DNA from: JAUWKC01 sp035527845
Lineage (GTDB): Bacteria > Planctomycetota > Phycisphaerae > Sedimentisphaerales > Anaerobacaceae
Length of the DNA: 64,000 nucleotides
Assembly: GCA_035527845.1 (NCBI GenBank)
Contig: DATKZT010000007.1
Coordinates: 5,199 to 69,198, forward strand
Reading direction: 5' to 3'
Shown: piece by piece, positions 8,287-16,875 of the stretch
Layout: the number at the start of each line of letters is the position of its first letter
How positions within the stretch are numbered: position 1 is the first letter of the stretch
Notes under the pieces: model-generated
Told to the model about the DNA's origin: nothing
What the model saw: the letters and a program-made list of their open reading frames with translations, nothing else
Database searches by the model: none
Made by a program: the position numbers and the translations under genes

Positions 8287-9714
8287 ATGAAAAGCTCTAT
8301 GAGAAAAGTTGGCGAAGTGCGAGCCTTGGTGTTGCTGTTAATGGTTGTGCTGGCGTGCACGATGGCGGCCGCGCAGGACGGCGGCGGGGACACAGGCAAA
8401 AAGGAGGTTCTGACAGAGCTCGAGCAGCGGATGCAAAAGAATATAAGTGTAGATTTCAGGGACATGCCTATCGACGATGTAATACGAATAATGGCCGAGC
8501 AGGCGGACGTCGACATCATCAAGAGCCCCAGTGTTACAGGCAATGTCACAGCGAAACTCACGGAGGTCCCGCTGGGCGAGGCGCTGAGCAATATTCTTGC
8601 CGCACACGGCTATGGGTACGTCGCGGATAAGAATATGATACGAATATCGCCGCTGGCCGAAATAACACAGATGTCGCAGTCGATGGTGCACAAGATATAT
8701 CATGTCACCTACGCGAACGTGCTGGACGTGGAAAAAGCCCTGAATAAGTTCAAATCCGCTCAGGGCATGGTATCTTCGAATCCCGGCACCAGCCATCTGA
8801 TCGTTACCGACACCGAGGCGCAGATCAAGGCGATAGACACCTTCATTGAAGAGATTGACCGCATCACGCCTCAGATACTGGTTGAAGCAAGGATTTATGA
8901 TATTACCTGTCGGGACACATTGGACCTGGGTATCGAATGGGAGGCAGGCCGAGCCACCACCTATAACGGCGGCATAGGCAATAATCCCATCGCCGGCAGG
9001 AGGGACCCCTTCATAACCAGTGGATTCCTCGGTGCGACGAGCAAGACAGAGGATACGACAGGGGCGTTCCGCATCGGGTGGCTCAATGACAGCATTGATA
9101 TCGACGCCATATTGAGGGCTCAGCAGGAGAGCATCAATGCCAAGCTGCTGGCCAATCCACGAATACTCGTCCTGGATAATGAGCAGGCGATTTTCGACAT
9201 CGTCCGTGAGATACCGTACAAGGAGACAACAGCGGCGGGCGGCGGTCTGCAGACGGAAACCATCAGGTTCAAGGAAGTTGGCGTCAAGCTCATAGTGACG
9301 CCGCACGTTGCCCGTGATGGAATGTTGAGATTGAATATCATTCCGGAATTTGGCGTGATCGTCGGTACGGACGATATAACCAACGTGCCTACGGTTGACA
9401 CGAGAAGGGTCAACACGATAGCACTGGTTAAGGATGGACAAACGGTGGTTCTCGGCGGCTTGCGGAAGAAGGATGTCAGCAGGCAGGTAAACAAGGTGCC
9501 GGTGCTCGGTGATTTGCCGCTCGTGGGTCTGCTGTTCAGATTTGAAGGCGAAGATACGACCAACACCGAGCTGGTGGTTTTCATCACGCCGAAGATTATA
9601 GAGCAGCCGAGTATTATGACCGACAGAGAGAGTGAGGCTTACGAGGCGACTGAGTTCGAAGGACCGATGCCGGTTCCCACGCGGGCCGAGCAAGGTAACG
9701 CCTGCGGACTGTAG
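8287..9714 (+). CDS. pilQ: Outer-membrane secretin (PilQ/GspD-like, short form)
   Basis: A 475-residue secretin. There is a signal peptide to about residue 30, then an N0/STN domain (about 52-115, including PLGEALSNILAAHGYGYV) and one N1 domain (about 138-195, with NVLDVEKALNKF and SHLIVTDTE). The secretin core follows (about 200-440) with VPVLGDLPLVGLLFRF near 404-419 and the closing ELVVFITPKII strand. Classical PilQ and GspD have more N domains and are 600-700 residues, so this is a compact version. It would form the outer-membrane pore of the pilus or secretion machine, and its gene closes the cluster ahead of a strong terminator. An AGGAA ribosome site precedes ATG 8287. Confidence 0.9.
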   Translation: MKSSMRKVGEVRALVLLLMVVLACTMAAAQDGGGDTGKKEVLTELEQRMQKNISVDFRDMPIDDVIRIMAEQADVDIIKSPSVTGNVTAKLTEVPLGEALSNILAAHGYGYVADKNMIRISPLAEITQMSQSMVHKIYHVTYANVLDVEKALNKFKSAQGMVSSNPGTSHLIVTDTEAQIKAIDTFIEEIDRITPQILVEARIYDITCRDTLDLGIEWEAGRATTYNGGIGNNPIAGRRDPFITSGFLGATSKTEDTTGAFRIGWLNDSIDIDAILRAQQESINAKLLANPRILVLDNEQAIFDIVREIPYKETTAAGGGLQTETIRFKEVGVKLIVTPHVARDGMLRLNIIPEFGVIVGTDDITNVPTVDTRRVNTIALVKDGQTVVLGGLRKKDVSRQVNKVPVLGDLPLVGLLFRFEGEDTTNTELVVFITPKIIEQPSIMTDRESEAYEATEFEGPMPVPTRAEQGNACGL

Positions 9715-9776
9715 TATGAGCCCGTTTGTTCATGAGCTGCTGAAGAAGCGTTACTCATAGGCTTGGAAGATAGTGA

Positions 9777-9816
9777 CCGCCTCGATGCGAGCGGAGGCAT
9801 CGAGGCGGATTTTTTA
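9777..9816 (+). terminator. Strong intrinsic terminator of the pilus cluster
   Basis: Perfect 12-bp stem CCGCCTCGATGC (9777-9788) / GCATCGAGGCGG (9797-9808) with an 8-nt loop, followed by ATTTTTTATT. It lies 62 nt after the secretin stop. Confidence 0.92.
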
Positions 9817-9836
9817 TTGTGTGCTTTTACCCAGGA

Positions 9837-9998
9837 TCAGTCTTTTTTGAGGTAAAGGGTCTGTGAGGGCAAGGCGAACTCGCTTTGTTCGGCCTCGAAG
9901 CGCTTCATCATTTCGAGGTTGACCCGCTGATTCACCTGGTGGTAGAGCCGGTAGTCCGGAGGGTACACCCCGGTGACGCCTTTTAGCTGCCGGGTCAG
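9837..9998 (-). pseudogene. C-terminal remnant of an MscS-family mechanosensitive channel
   Basis: In one minus-strand frame, ending at TGA 9837-9839, about 54 residues read as a typical MscS beta/C-terminal end: TGVYPPDYRLYHQVNQRV, then NLEMMKRFEAEQSEF, then ALPSQTLYLKKD. The frame is closed upstream by TGA at 9999-10001, and nothing MscS-like continues beyond. The 5' part of the gene, with the membrane helices and pore, is absent, so this is a decayed fragment. Its 3' end almost touches the pilus terminator. Confidence 0.7.
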
Positions 9999-10107
9999 TC
10001 ATATTCTGTCTCTCGAATTTGTCCTTATATTGCAGCAGAAACGTCTTTGTTTACGCACGACACATCAAGGCCTGTCTTACACAGTAGCAGCGCGGGAGTT
10101 TCCAGTC

Positions 10108-10304
10108 ACAGGAGCAGGGTGTACTTCATGTTTGTAGGGGTAGGAGTGCAGATTGTACGGATTCTGTGGCCCTCCAACCAATACGAAAGAATGGATTCCC
10201 GCTTTCGCGGGCATGACAACGGGGGGAGACGATTCGGGAAGAAACGGGGGCAATGATACGGGCAAAGAATCCACCCACAAACCTGAATCGCACCCACAGG
10301 AGCA
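10108..10304. mobile_element. MITE-like element, copy A, with 9-bp target duplication
   Basis: A 179-bp element (10117-10295) begins GGGTGTACTTC and ends as an imperfect inverted copy (...GAATCGCACCC). It is flanked on both sides by the identical 9-mer ACAGGAGCA (10108-10116 and 10296-10304). An internal hairpin ATTCCCGC-TTTC-GCGGGCAT lies at 10195-10214. It carries no transposase. Its right ~75 bp are almost identical to copy B. The terminal repeats are more diverged than in copy B, suggesting an older insertion. Confidence 0.85.
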
Positions 10305-10414
10305 TTTCTTGCGAGTTTTGCTTTACGTGGGAGGGCTTCTGGATTAGAATATTGCGCCGGGGCTGGTTTTTGCTCCGGCCGTGGGGTGTTGTCGGTTCCT
10401 GTGGAGACTGTACT

Positions 10415-10720
10415 ATGAAACGCACGACGTTGAATTTTGTAATCGACCTTATCAGCTTTATTGATCTGCTGTGCATGGTTATTACGGGCATGATTATGAT
10501 GTATGTCCTGCCGCCCGGCACAGGTGGGGGCGGTTTTCGGGGAGGGCGGGGGCCGGAGACCGCAAACCTTCTTCTGTCGCTAAGCCGCCATCAGTGGGGC
10601 AAAATCCATTACTGCCTGGCCCTGTTTTTTATCGTGTTGATGACCGCCCACGTCCTTTTGCACTGGACCTGGATAAAGGGCTGCTTCAAATCGCTGTCTG
10701 GCTCTTCGTCGCAGCAATAA
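10415..10720 (+). CDS. DUF4405-like small membrane protein
   Basis: A 101-residue protein from ATG 10415 (GGAG about 10 nt upstream). The first hydrophobic segment is at about residues 8-31, followed by a glycine-rich loop, then a WGKIHYCLALFFIVLMTAHV helix (about 63-82) ending in LLHWTWI. The arrangement of RHxWGxIH and LLHW histidines around two to three helices matches the DUF4405 family, small cytochrome b-like membrane proteins. Earlier in-frame starts run back into MITE copy A and are not credible. The gene is bracketed by the two MITE copies. Confidence 0.75.
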   Translation: MKRTTLNFVIDLISFIDLLCMVITGMIMMYVLPPGTGGGGFRGGRGPETANLLLSLSRHQWGKIHYCLALFFIVLMTAHVLLHWTWIKGCFKSLSGSSSQQ

Positions 10721-10771
10721 GAGTCCGGTCGCGGCGACCGTTCTCGGCGGCAAAATGGCGCGAGTTCGAAC

Positions 10772-10967
10772 GTGAAGCTGGGGTGCACTTCATATTTGTA
10801 GGTAGGAAGGCAGGCTATTGGGCTTCTATGGTCGTGCAGGCCTTACGAGGGGGCTGGATTCCTGCTTTCGCAGGAATGACAACGGGGGAAAGCGAATCGG
10901 GAAGAAACGGGGGCAATGATACGGGCAAAGAATCCACCTACAAACGCGAAGTGCACCCGTGAAGCTG
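10772..10967. mobile_element. MITE-like element, copy B, with 9-bp target duplication
   Basis: A 178-bp element (10781-10958) with 22-bp terminal inverted repeats that differ at only three positions: it starts GGGTGCACTTC and ends GAAGTGCACCC. It is flanked by perfect direct repeats GTGAAGCTG (10772-10780 and 10959-10967). The internal hairpin is ATTCCTGC-TTTC-GCAGGAAT (10858-10877). There is no coding capacity. It shares termini and the right ~75 bp with copy A. The two copies have different target duplications, so they inserted independently. Confidence 0.9.
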
Positions 10968-11068
10968 CATGCAGGCGAATTTTCTTTCACAGCCAAGGCG
11001 GCCGGATTACAATGTCTTCAAAGGGCGCGCTGTCGATTTTGTTCGGGGTCGGGCAGTAAGGACACCAA

Positions 11069-14000
11069 ATGGCGAAAAAAACAACCGATCATGGCTCAAG
11101 AGACAAGATAGCGACTTTGCTGCTGGTGTGTTTCTTCCTGTCCGGCATGACGGGGCTGATATACGAGGTACTGTGGACGCGAATGATTGTCACCGTCATA
11201 GGCAGCGCACCGTTTGCGGTCAGCATCGTCTTGACGGTATTCATGGGGGGCCTTGGTCTGGGCAGCTACGTGGCCGGGCGGACCATTGACCGTGTTCAGA
11301 GCCCCGCAACGCTCGTCAGGGTTTACGGAATTCTGGAGCTGGTGATAGGCGCCTACGCCCTGCTGGTGCCGCTGCTGCTGATGGCTTTCAGGCCGCTCTA
11401 TGCGATTATCTATAACCGCTTGTACAGCCAGTTCATGCTGTATAACGTCCTGACTTTCATCGGCTGCTGTGTGATCCTTCTCTTGCCTGTTATCTGTATG
11501 GGAGCAACGCTGCCTATTTTGTGCCGGTTCTATGTCACTAACCTGTCGTACCTCGGTGCGCGGGCGGGCAGGCTGTACGGATTGAACACGGTCGGCGCGG
11601 CGGCCGGAGCCCTGTTGTGCGGCTTTTGGCTGATAAGCGGTCTGGGCATGAGGGGCACTTTGGCTTTTGCGGTTGTTATTAACGGGCTGATAGGCATAAC
11701 GGCGGTGCTCGTTGGCTCGCGTTCCAGCACGATATACTCGGCGAGCAACAGAGGAGCAATGGAGGGTGAAGGGGCGCAAGGCGGGCCCGGAGAATCTCGC
11801 GCGGTGATGGTCGCCGCACTGGTGATTTTCGGCGTCTCCGGTTTCTGCGCGATGGCATACGAGGTGATATGGACCCGGCTGCTGGGCTTGATTGTGGGTC
11901 CCACCACGTACTCGTTTACCATTGTGCTGGTCACGTTCATTCTGGGCCTGGCGCTGGGTAGTATGTTCTTCGGCTGGTTGGCGGACAGAACCAAAAGGCC
12001 CATCTGGCTGCTTATATTTACGCAGATAGCAGCGGGACTGTCTGTATTGGGCGTCAGCCAGCTCATGGGTAATAGTCAGCTGTTCTTTGCGAAGCTGATT
12101 TTTCACTTTCAGAACCACTTCGGCCTCTTGAGCTTCTCAAAGGCGGCTGCCTTGTTCGCTTTTATGATTTTGCCGACGCTCTGTCTGGGTGCGACTTTTC
12201 CTTTGGTGGGCAAAATCTACACCCAGGCGCTCTCCAAAGTGGGCAGGTCCATCGGCTTCGCCTACGCCGTCAATACGGCAGGTGCCGTGCTGGGGTCGTT
12301 TTGCGCCGGATTTGTCCTCATACCGCTCTTAGGCAAGGAGAAAAGTCTGGGGCTGGTTGTCGGCGCTCAGCTTGCGACGTCACTAATTGTCGGAGTCTTG
12401 GCCCTGATCTGGGGCAAGCCGCAGAGGACAAGAAAAGCAGAGGCAGTGAAGCTCGCGCCTTTGGCAGCAGCTGCCGCCGGGCTGGTTCTGTGCTTCATTC
12501 TTCCTGCCTGGAATCACCGGGTGCTTTCCAGCGGGAAATATCACCGCTTCGAAGACATCGAGGTGGAAATGAGGACTACGGGATGGATTGAGTCTCTCTT
12601 GAAGGGGCCGGATATATTGACCAAAGCCGAGCGGGCCCGGGTGGTCTATTACGGCGACGGCATCGGGGGCTTCACGACCGTCCTGAAATATCCCGACCCT
12701 CTCAGCGGCGGGTATTTTTCAATGGCCAACAGCGGCAAGATGGATGCTTCCTCCCGCGGTGACATGCAGACGCAGACGCTGCTGGCGCATTTTCCCATGC
12801 TGTTTCACCCGGATGCTAAGAACGTTATGGTTCTGGGCCTGGCCAGCGGAATAACCGCGGGCGAGGTGCTCCACTACCCCATCGAGCAGCTCGATATTCT
12901 TGAAATCAGTCGCGTGGTAGTGGGCGGTAGTCGCTTCTTTGACCAGTGGAACAACAACGTTCTTGCCAATGCCAAAACCCGCCTTATCATTCAGGATGCC
13001 AGGGCGCATCTGGCGCTGACGCGACAGAAGTACGACGTGATTATTTCCGAGCCGTCGAACCCCTGGATGGAGGGCTTGGCGACTTTGTTTACACGCGAGT
13101 TCTTTGCGATGACCAAGGACAGACTGACCGAAGGCGGCATGTTCGTTCAGTTTCTTCATTCCTATGAGATGGATTGGCCCACGTTTGCAGTCGTCGGTCG
13201 CGCGTTCGCAGAGGTATTCCCAAACAGCGTTCTGACGCTGGCCGAGCCGGCCGGCACCGGCGGCGACTATCTCTTTGTCGGGTTCCAAGGCCAGGGGCGA
13301 TTGAGTCTCGATAATGTCAGGCGGAACCTCCAATATGCCCAGCAGTCGAAAAACATAGTGCTGCGAGACCCGCGACTGCTCTACAGGTTCGTGGTGTCAG
13401 AGGACCTCCGACGCCTGTTCGGTGTGGGGGCCGTCAACACCGACAACCGACCCATACTCGAATTTGCCGCCCCCAGGTTGATGTACACCAGGGACCTGAC
13501 TATAGGCGATAATATTCGCTCGCGACAGTGGTTCAGCTTCACCTCAAGCAACATTATGCGTCAAATTGCAGTGGATATCGATGCCCAGATTGATTTCGCA
13601 GAGTACGCGCTATCGGTGCACGCGCCGTTCAATGATATGGTGGACTTGTCGCGGGCCGGCGCCGACCAGAGGGAGCGGCTTTTCAGAATTTTCGAGAGTT
13701 ACTGCGCTCGTCAGATGTTGGATATCAGTATACTGACCGACAAGGAGCTGCTGGAGCGCTGCTGCGCCGTTCAGATGAAAGTGATTGAGCAAAACATCCA
13801 GACGACCGAGGACAAGAGCTTTGCCTATCGCTACCTGGCGGACCTTTGCCTGGTTCAGAATAGCGTGGATAAAGCGATAGAGAATTACTTGAAAGACCTC
13901 GAAATTGACCCGCAGGACAGCGCGGGGCATTTCAACCTGGCGTTGGCCTTCAGCCGGCAGGGCAACCTGGACCAGGCGATGGCGCATTTCCACGAGGCGG

Positions 14001-14299
14001 TCCGGATCCGCCCCGCCCTTGCCATAAGGATGCACCGCAGCTTGGGCAGGATATTGGCCAGCCATAACCGGCCCGAAGAGGCGGCGGCCGAGTATGAACA
14101 GTACCTTCGGCTCCAGCCGGAAGATGCCCAGGTGCACAACGCTCTGGGCCAGGTGCTGCGAGGCCTGCGCCGCCTCGAGGAGGCCATTGAGCACTTCGCC
14201 GAGGCGGTTCGGCTTAGGCCCGACTTTGACGATGCACTGGAAAACCTCAGGTACGCACAGGCCCGGTTGTACGAGCAGAGGCAGGGCCGCCAGCCCTAA
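11069..14299 (+). CDS. Fused MFS-type membrane / spermidine-synthase-like protein with C-terminal TPRs
   Basis: A 1076-residue protein. The first ~500 residues hold two related blocks of membrane helices, each opening with an FF..GxxGLIYEVLWTR- or GFCAMAYEVIWTR-like motif, characteristic of fused MFS/spermidine synthase proteins. Residues about 525-800 are a Rossmann methyltransferase-like domain: NVMVLGLASGITAGEVLHY (glycine-rich loop), QLDILEISR (acidic end of strand 2) and YDVIISEPSNPWMEG (catalytic-loop equivalent). Residues about 905-1070 are TPRs (for example AIENYLKDLEIDPQDSAGHF). The substrate is unknown, and polyamine synthesis is not implied. The next gene is also a membrane/TPR fusion, which suggests a shared envelope role. 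Confidence 0.85.
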   Translation: MAKKTTDHGSRDKIATLLLVCFFLSGMTGLIYEVLWTRMIVTVIGSAPFAVSIVLTVFMGGLGLGSYVAGRTIDRVQSPATLVRVYGILELVIGAYALLVPLLLMAFRPLYAIIYNRLYSQFMLYNVLTFIGCCVILLLPVICMGATLPILCRFYVTNLSYLGARAGRLYGLNTVGAAAGALLCGFWLISGLGMRGTLAFAVVINGLIGITAVLVGSRSSTIYSASNRGAMEGEGAQGGPGESRAVMVAALVIFGVSGFCAMAYEVIWTRLLGLIVGPTTYSFTIVLVTFILGLALGSMFFGWLADRTKRPIWLLIFTQIAAGLSVLGVSQLMGNSQLFFAKLIFHFQNHFGLLSFSKAAALFAFMILPTLCLGATFPLVGKIYTQALSKVGRSIGFAYAVNTAGAVLGSFCAGFVLIPLLGKEKSLGLVVGAQLATSLIVGVLALIWGKPQRTRKAEAVKLAPLAAAAAGLVLCFILPAWNHRVLSSGKYHRFEDIEVEMRTTGWIESLLKGPDILTKAERARVVYYGDGIGGFTTVLKYPDPLSGGYFSMANSGKMDASSRGDMQTQTLLAHFPMLFHPDAKNVMVLGLASGITAGEVLHYPIEQLDILEISRVVVGGSRFFDQWNNNVLANAKTRLIIQDARAHLALTRQKYDVIISEPSNPWMEGLATLFTREFFAMTKDRLTEGGMFVQFLHSYEMDWPTFAVVGRAFAEVFPNSVLTLAEPAGTGGDYLFVGFQGQGRLSLDNVRRNLQYAQQSKNIVLRDPRLLYRFVVSEDLRRLFGVGAVNTDNRPILEFAAPRLMYTRDLTIGDNIRSRQWFSFTSSNIMRQIAVDIDAQIDFAEYALSVHAPFNDMVDLSRAGADQRERLFRIFESYCARQMLDISILTDKELLERCCAVQMKVIEQNIQTTEDKSFAYRYLADLCLVQNSVDKAIENYLKDLEIDPQDSAGHFNLALAFSRQGNLDQAMAHFHEAVRIRPALAIRMHRSLGRILASHNRPEEAAAEYEQYLRLQPEDAQVHNALGQVLRGLRRLEEAIEHFAEAVRLRPDFDDALENLRYAQARLYEQRQGRQP

Positions 14300-14362
14300 T
14301 TGGGCTCCGGCCAGCTCGCAAGGCCGCGAAAGTTTCTTGCGAATTTTTTTCAATTGTATTGC

Positions 14363-14391
14363 TTTACACCTGGAGTCTTTTTGTGTAGAAT
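14363..14391 (+). promoter_or_regulatory. Sigma-70 promoter TTTACA-N17-TAGAAT
   Basis: The -35 TTTACA (14363-14368) and -10 TAGAAT (14386-14391) are separated by exactly 17 nt in an AT-rich stretch. Predicted transcription start is about 14396-14398, precisely where the first RNA hairpin begins. Confidence 0.75.
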
Positions 14392-14395
14392 TATT

Positions 14396-14507
14396 CTGCC
14401 GGACCATGCTATCCGGCAGCGCCGACGTGTGCAAATGCCTTGCAGGTGGGTGTGGCTGTCGAGGCAGGTGGTAAGTACTGCTTAGCACCCGCGTCGGCGC
14501 ACTTTTT
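14396..14507 (+). ncRNA. Candidate structured RNA (three-way junction), sRNA or riboswitch-like
   Basis: Hand-folded. A 5' hairpin CTGCCGGA/TCCGGCAG (14396-14403/14412-14419) comes first. Then closing stem P1 GCGCCGACG/CGTCGGCGC (14419-14427/14492-14500, 9 perfect bp) encloses P2 (14436-14445/14456-14466, 10 bp with one bulge) and P3 (14467-14475/14481-14489, 9 pairs with one G-G mismatch). P2 and P3 abut directly. The unpaired junction strand is TGTGCAAA. P1 is followed by ACTTTTTC. I could not match it to a known riboswitch, SRP RNA, 6S RNA or tmRNA by conserved motifs. Confidence 0.6.
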
Positions 14508-14557
14508 CTTCGGCCAGCTTGCCAAATGAGGACGGCGGGCCGCAAAATATGTGTTAT

Positions 14558-14618
14558 CAGGTCCGCGCGGTTTCCATCTCCCTCTCCTCCCTCCGCCTCG
14601 TCCGGACCTGTTTTTTTT
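14558..14618 (+). terminator. Intrinsic terminator upstream of the GT39-like gene
   Basis: Stem CAGGTCCG (14558-14565) / CGGACCTG (14603-14610), with an inner GCGG/CCGC pairing and a pyrimidine-rich loop, followed immediately by eight Ts (14611-14618). It lies 94 nt before the next ATG, so it may be the expression platform of the upstream structured RNA, or simply end that RNA. Confidence 0.7.
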
Positions 14619-14712
14619 GGGGCTCGGCGGGCCGCAAGCTCGTTCGTGACCCGTGGTCGGTGGGTCCCGGGCGGCCCTTGTTCGCCGGCCAACCCGACGT
14701 TAAGATTACACT

Positions 14713-16833
14713 ATGGCGAAAAGGCAAAAGAACGTCAGGGCTTCAGCAGGCGTTTGGCTTGGGCTGGTTGTCTTTGCATCTGCGATTCTTGTCCGAGGCG
14801 TGTACCTCTACGAAAGCAGCGACAACCCGACCTTCCGCGCGCCGGTAGTGGATTCGCTCACCTACGACCAGATGGCGCGTCGGCTGCTCGCAGGCGAGGG
14901 ACTTACGCCTGATTTCTTCTGGCAGCCTCTGTTTTATCCGCTGTTCCTGGCGGGGGTTTATCGCCTGAGCGACTTCTCCATTTTGGCCGTCAAGGTCATT
15001 CAAATGATATTGGGCGGGGTAACCTGCCTGCTGGTCTTTCGATTGGGCCGGAGGCTTTTCGACCGGCAGACGGGAATATTGGCGGGCCTTATCGCCGCCT
15101 CTTATATGCCTCTGGTTTTCTTCGAGCAGGAATTGTTGGCGACCGGCTGGGCCGCTTTCTGTTCGGTAGCGGGACTGTTGTGCCTGCTAAGAGCACGAGA
15201 GAAGCCAACCCTATTGCGTTGTCTCATCCTCGGATTGGTGGGGGCATTCAGCATCATCGTCAGGCCCGTATTCCTGCCGGTTTTCGCTGCCGGGTGTCTT
15301 TGGCTGGCAATTGCCTGGATTCGCGACCGGCTGGGCGGTAGTGCTTTTGCACGTGGTGCGGTCATGGTTGCTTTGGGGTCTCTGATCATTTTGGGGCCCG
15401 TCGCGATTCTGAGCCGGCAAGTCACCGGCAGGGCAAAGATTCTTCCTTATTCCGGGGGGGTAAATCTCTATATCGGCAACAACCCGAATTACGAAGAGAC
15501 TATCAACATCCGCCCCGGACTTGGCTGGCGCAAGCTGATGGAGCTGCCGCAAAAGCAGGGGGTTACAGACAATTTTGAGAAGGAAAAGTTCTTCGCCAAA
15601 AAGGCCGCCCAGTACGCCCGGCAGCAGCCCATTAGTTTCCTCATGGGTCTGGCGGGCAAGACGATGCAGTTTTTGAGTTCGCGGGAAATGCCGCGCAACT
15701 TTGACATCTATCTATTCAGAAGGTGGTCCGCGCTGCTGTGGATGGGACTATGGAAAGTCCGGGGATTCGGATTTCCATTTGGCGTGTTACTGCCTCTGGC
15801 TGTGGTCGGTGCTTTGTCTAACTGGCGTAAGATACCGGGGCCGGTCTGGTTGTTTGCGATTCTATACCCAGCTTCGGTGATTTTGGTATTTGTGGCATCG
15901 CGGTACCGTGTGCCCATTGTTCCGGTAATGAGCGTATTAGCGGCCGCGGGCTGCGCAGCTATATTGAGGACTCTCAAGGAGCATCGGTGGGGGCTCTTGG
16001 CCGGAGTGGTGGTGATTCTCTCCGCAACGGTCCTGGCGAGCAGCATCGCCGGGCCCTTTTATGTGGAGCGGCTTGACTTCGAGCCGGAGCTTTACTACGG
16101 CCTTGGAGATTCGCTTGACAAGAGCGGGCAGATCGAACAGGCGATGGACGCCTATTCCAAGGCCGTCAGTCTCCGCGGTACTTATGTCGAGGCCCATCAC
16201 AACCTGGGTCTGCTGCTGGTCAAGCAGGGCAGGCGCCCCGAGGCTATGGAGCACTACCGGGCGGCACTGCAGGCCGACCCTGAGAACGCTGGCCTGCACG
16301 AGGACATGGGAGTGGCACTTTTCGAGCAGGGCATGACTGACGAGGCGATACGGCAATACCATAAGGCTGTTGAGATCGACCCGAACAAGGCCACCGTATA
16401 TGACCATCTGGGTACCGTTTATGTCGGACTGAACCAACTTCCGACGGCTCTGCAATACTACTCGCGGGCTGTAGAGCTCGACCCGAAAGATCCCGTCTCC
16501 AGGAATAACTTGGCGAATGTCCTGGCTATGACGGGCCAGGCCCAGCAAGCCATTGAACACTACGAGAAGGCGCTGCAGATGCGACCCGGTGATGCCGAGA
16601 CGCTCAACAACCTTGCAAACGCCCTTGCCAGCCTGGGCAGGTTCGAGCAGGCGATTGAGAGATACAAAGAGGCGCTGCAGTCGGCCCCGGACGATGCCGG
16701 CATATACTGCAATCTCGGAACCTGTTTGGGCAGACAGGGCCGAGAGGCTGAGGCAATCGCGGCGTTCAGGCAGGCCTTGGCCATAGACCCGCAAAACAGG
16801 CGGGCGCTACGCGCACTACGGAAGTCGCCGTAG
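14713..16833 (+). CDS. GT39-like membrane glycosyltransferase with C-terminal TPRs
   Basis: A 706-residue protein. Residues 1-445 contain about ten membrane helices. An early loop carries DSLTYDQMARRLLAGEG and FFWQPLFYPLFLAGVY, typical of the dolichyl-phosphate-mannose-type (GT39/PMT_2) transferases that use lipid-linked sugars on the outer face of the membrane. Residues about 458-700 are six to seven TPRs (for example AMDAYSKAVSLRGTYVEA, AIEHYEKALQMRPGDAET). GT39-TPR fusions are common in Planctomycetota. The ATG at 14713 has no obvious Shine-Dalgarno sequence. It is probably an envelope protein or lipid glycosylation enzyme; the acceptor is unknown. Confidence 0.8.
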   Translation: MAKRQKNVRASAGVWLGLVVFASAILVRGVYLYESSDNPTFRAPVVDSLTYDQMARRLLAGEGLTPDFFWQPLFYPLFLAGVYRLSDFSILAVKVIQMILGGVTCLLVFRLGRRLFDRQTGILAGLIAASYMPLVFFEQELLATGWAAFCSVAGLLCLLRAREKPTLLRCLILGLVGAFSIIVRPVFLPVFAAGCLWLAIAWIRDRLGGSAFARGAVMVALGSLIILGPVAILSRQVTGRAKILPYSGGVNLYIGNNPNYEETINIRPGLGWRKLMELPQKQGVTDNFEKEKFFAKKAAQYARQQPISFLMGLAGKTMQFLSSREMPRNFDIYLFRRWSALLWMGLWKVRGFGFPFGVLLPLAVVGALSNWRKIPGPVWLFAILYPASVILVFVASRYRVPIVPVMSVLAAAGCAAILRTLKEHRWGLLAGVVVILSATVLASSIAGPFYVERLDFEPELYYGLGDSLDKSGQIEQAMDAYSKAVSLRGTYVEAHHNLGLLLVKQGRRPEAMEHYRAALQADPENAGLHEDMGVALFEQGMTDEAIRQYHKAVEIDPNKATVYDHLGTVYVGLNQLPTALQYYSRAVELDPKDPVSRNNLANVLAMTGQAQQAIEHYEKALQMRPGDAETLNNLANALASLGRFEQAIERYKEALQSAPDDAGIYCNLGTCLGRQGREAEAIAAFRQALAIDPQNRRALRALRKSP

Positions 16834-16875
16834 TGATATTAGTCAAATCCAGGCAGGCACGACAGACAGGGAGAA

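Larger units (their letters stand above)
14300..14712 (+). promoter_or_regulatory. Structured leader between two TPR fusion genes
   Basis: There is no gene in this 413-bp gap. It contains a near-consensus promoter, a three-way-junction RNA fold with a U-run, and a second terminator with eight Ts (all listed separately). The 13-mer CGGCGGGCCGCAA occurs twice (about 14532 and 14625), once on each side of the terminator, which could allow alternative pairing. The leader ends at the ATG of the GT39-like gene, which has no strong ribosome site. Confidence 0.6.

Noticed and set aside
8338..9693. 451-residue minus-strand frame opposite the secretin
   Set aside because: Shadow of the secretin gene, with no recognisable domain and no ribosome site.
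9814..10002. 62-residue minus-strand frame beginning MTDPAAKRRH
   Set aside because: Wrong frame; the neighbouring frame of the same stretch gives the MscS C-terminus.
10108..10967. Composite transposon carrying the DUF4405-like gene between two MITE copies
   Set aside because: Each copy has its own distinct 9-bp target duplication, so they inserted separately.
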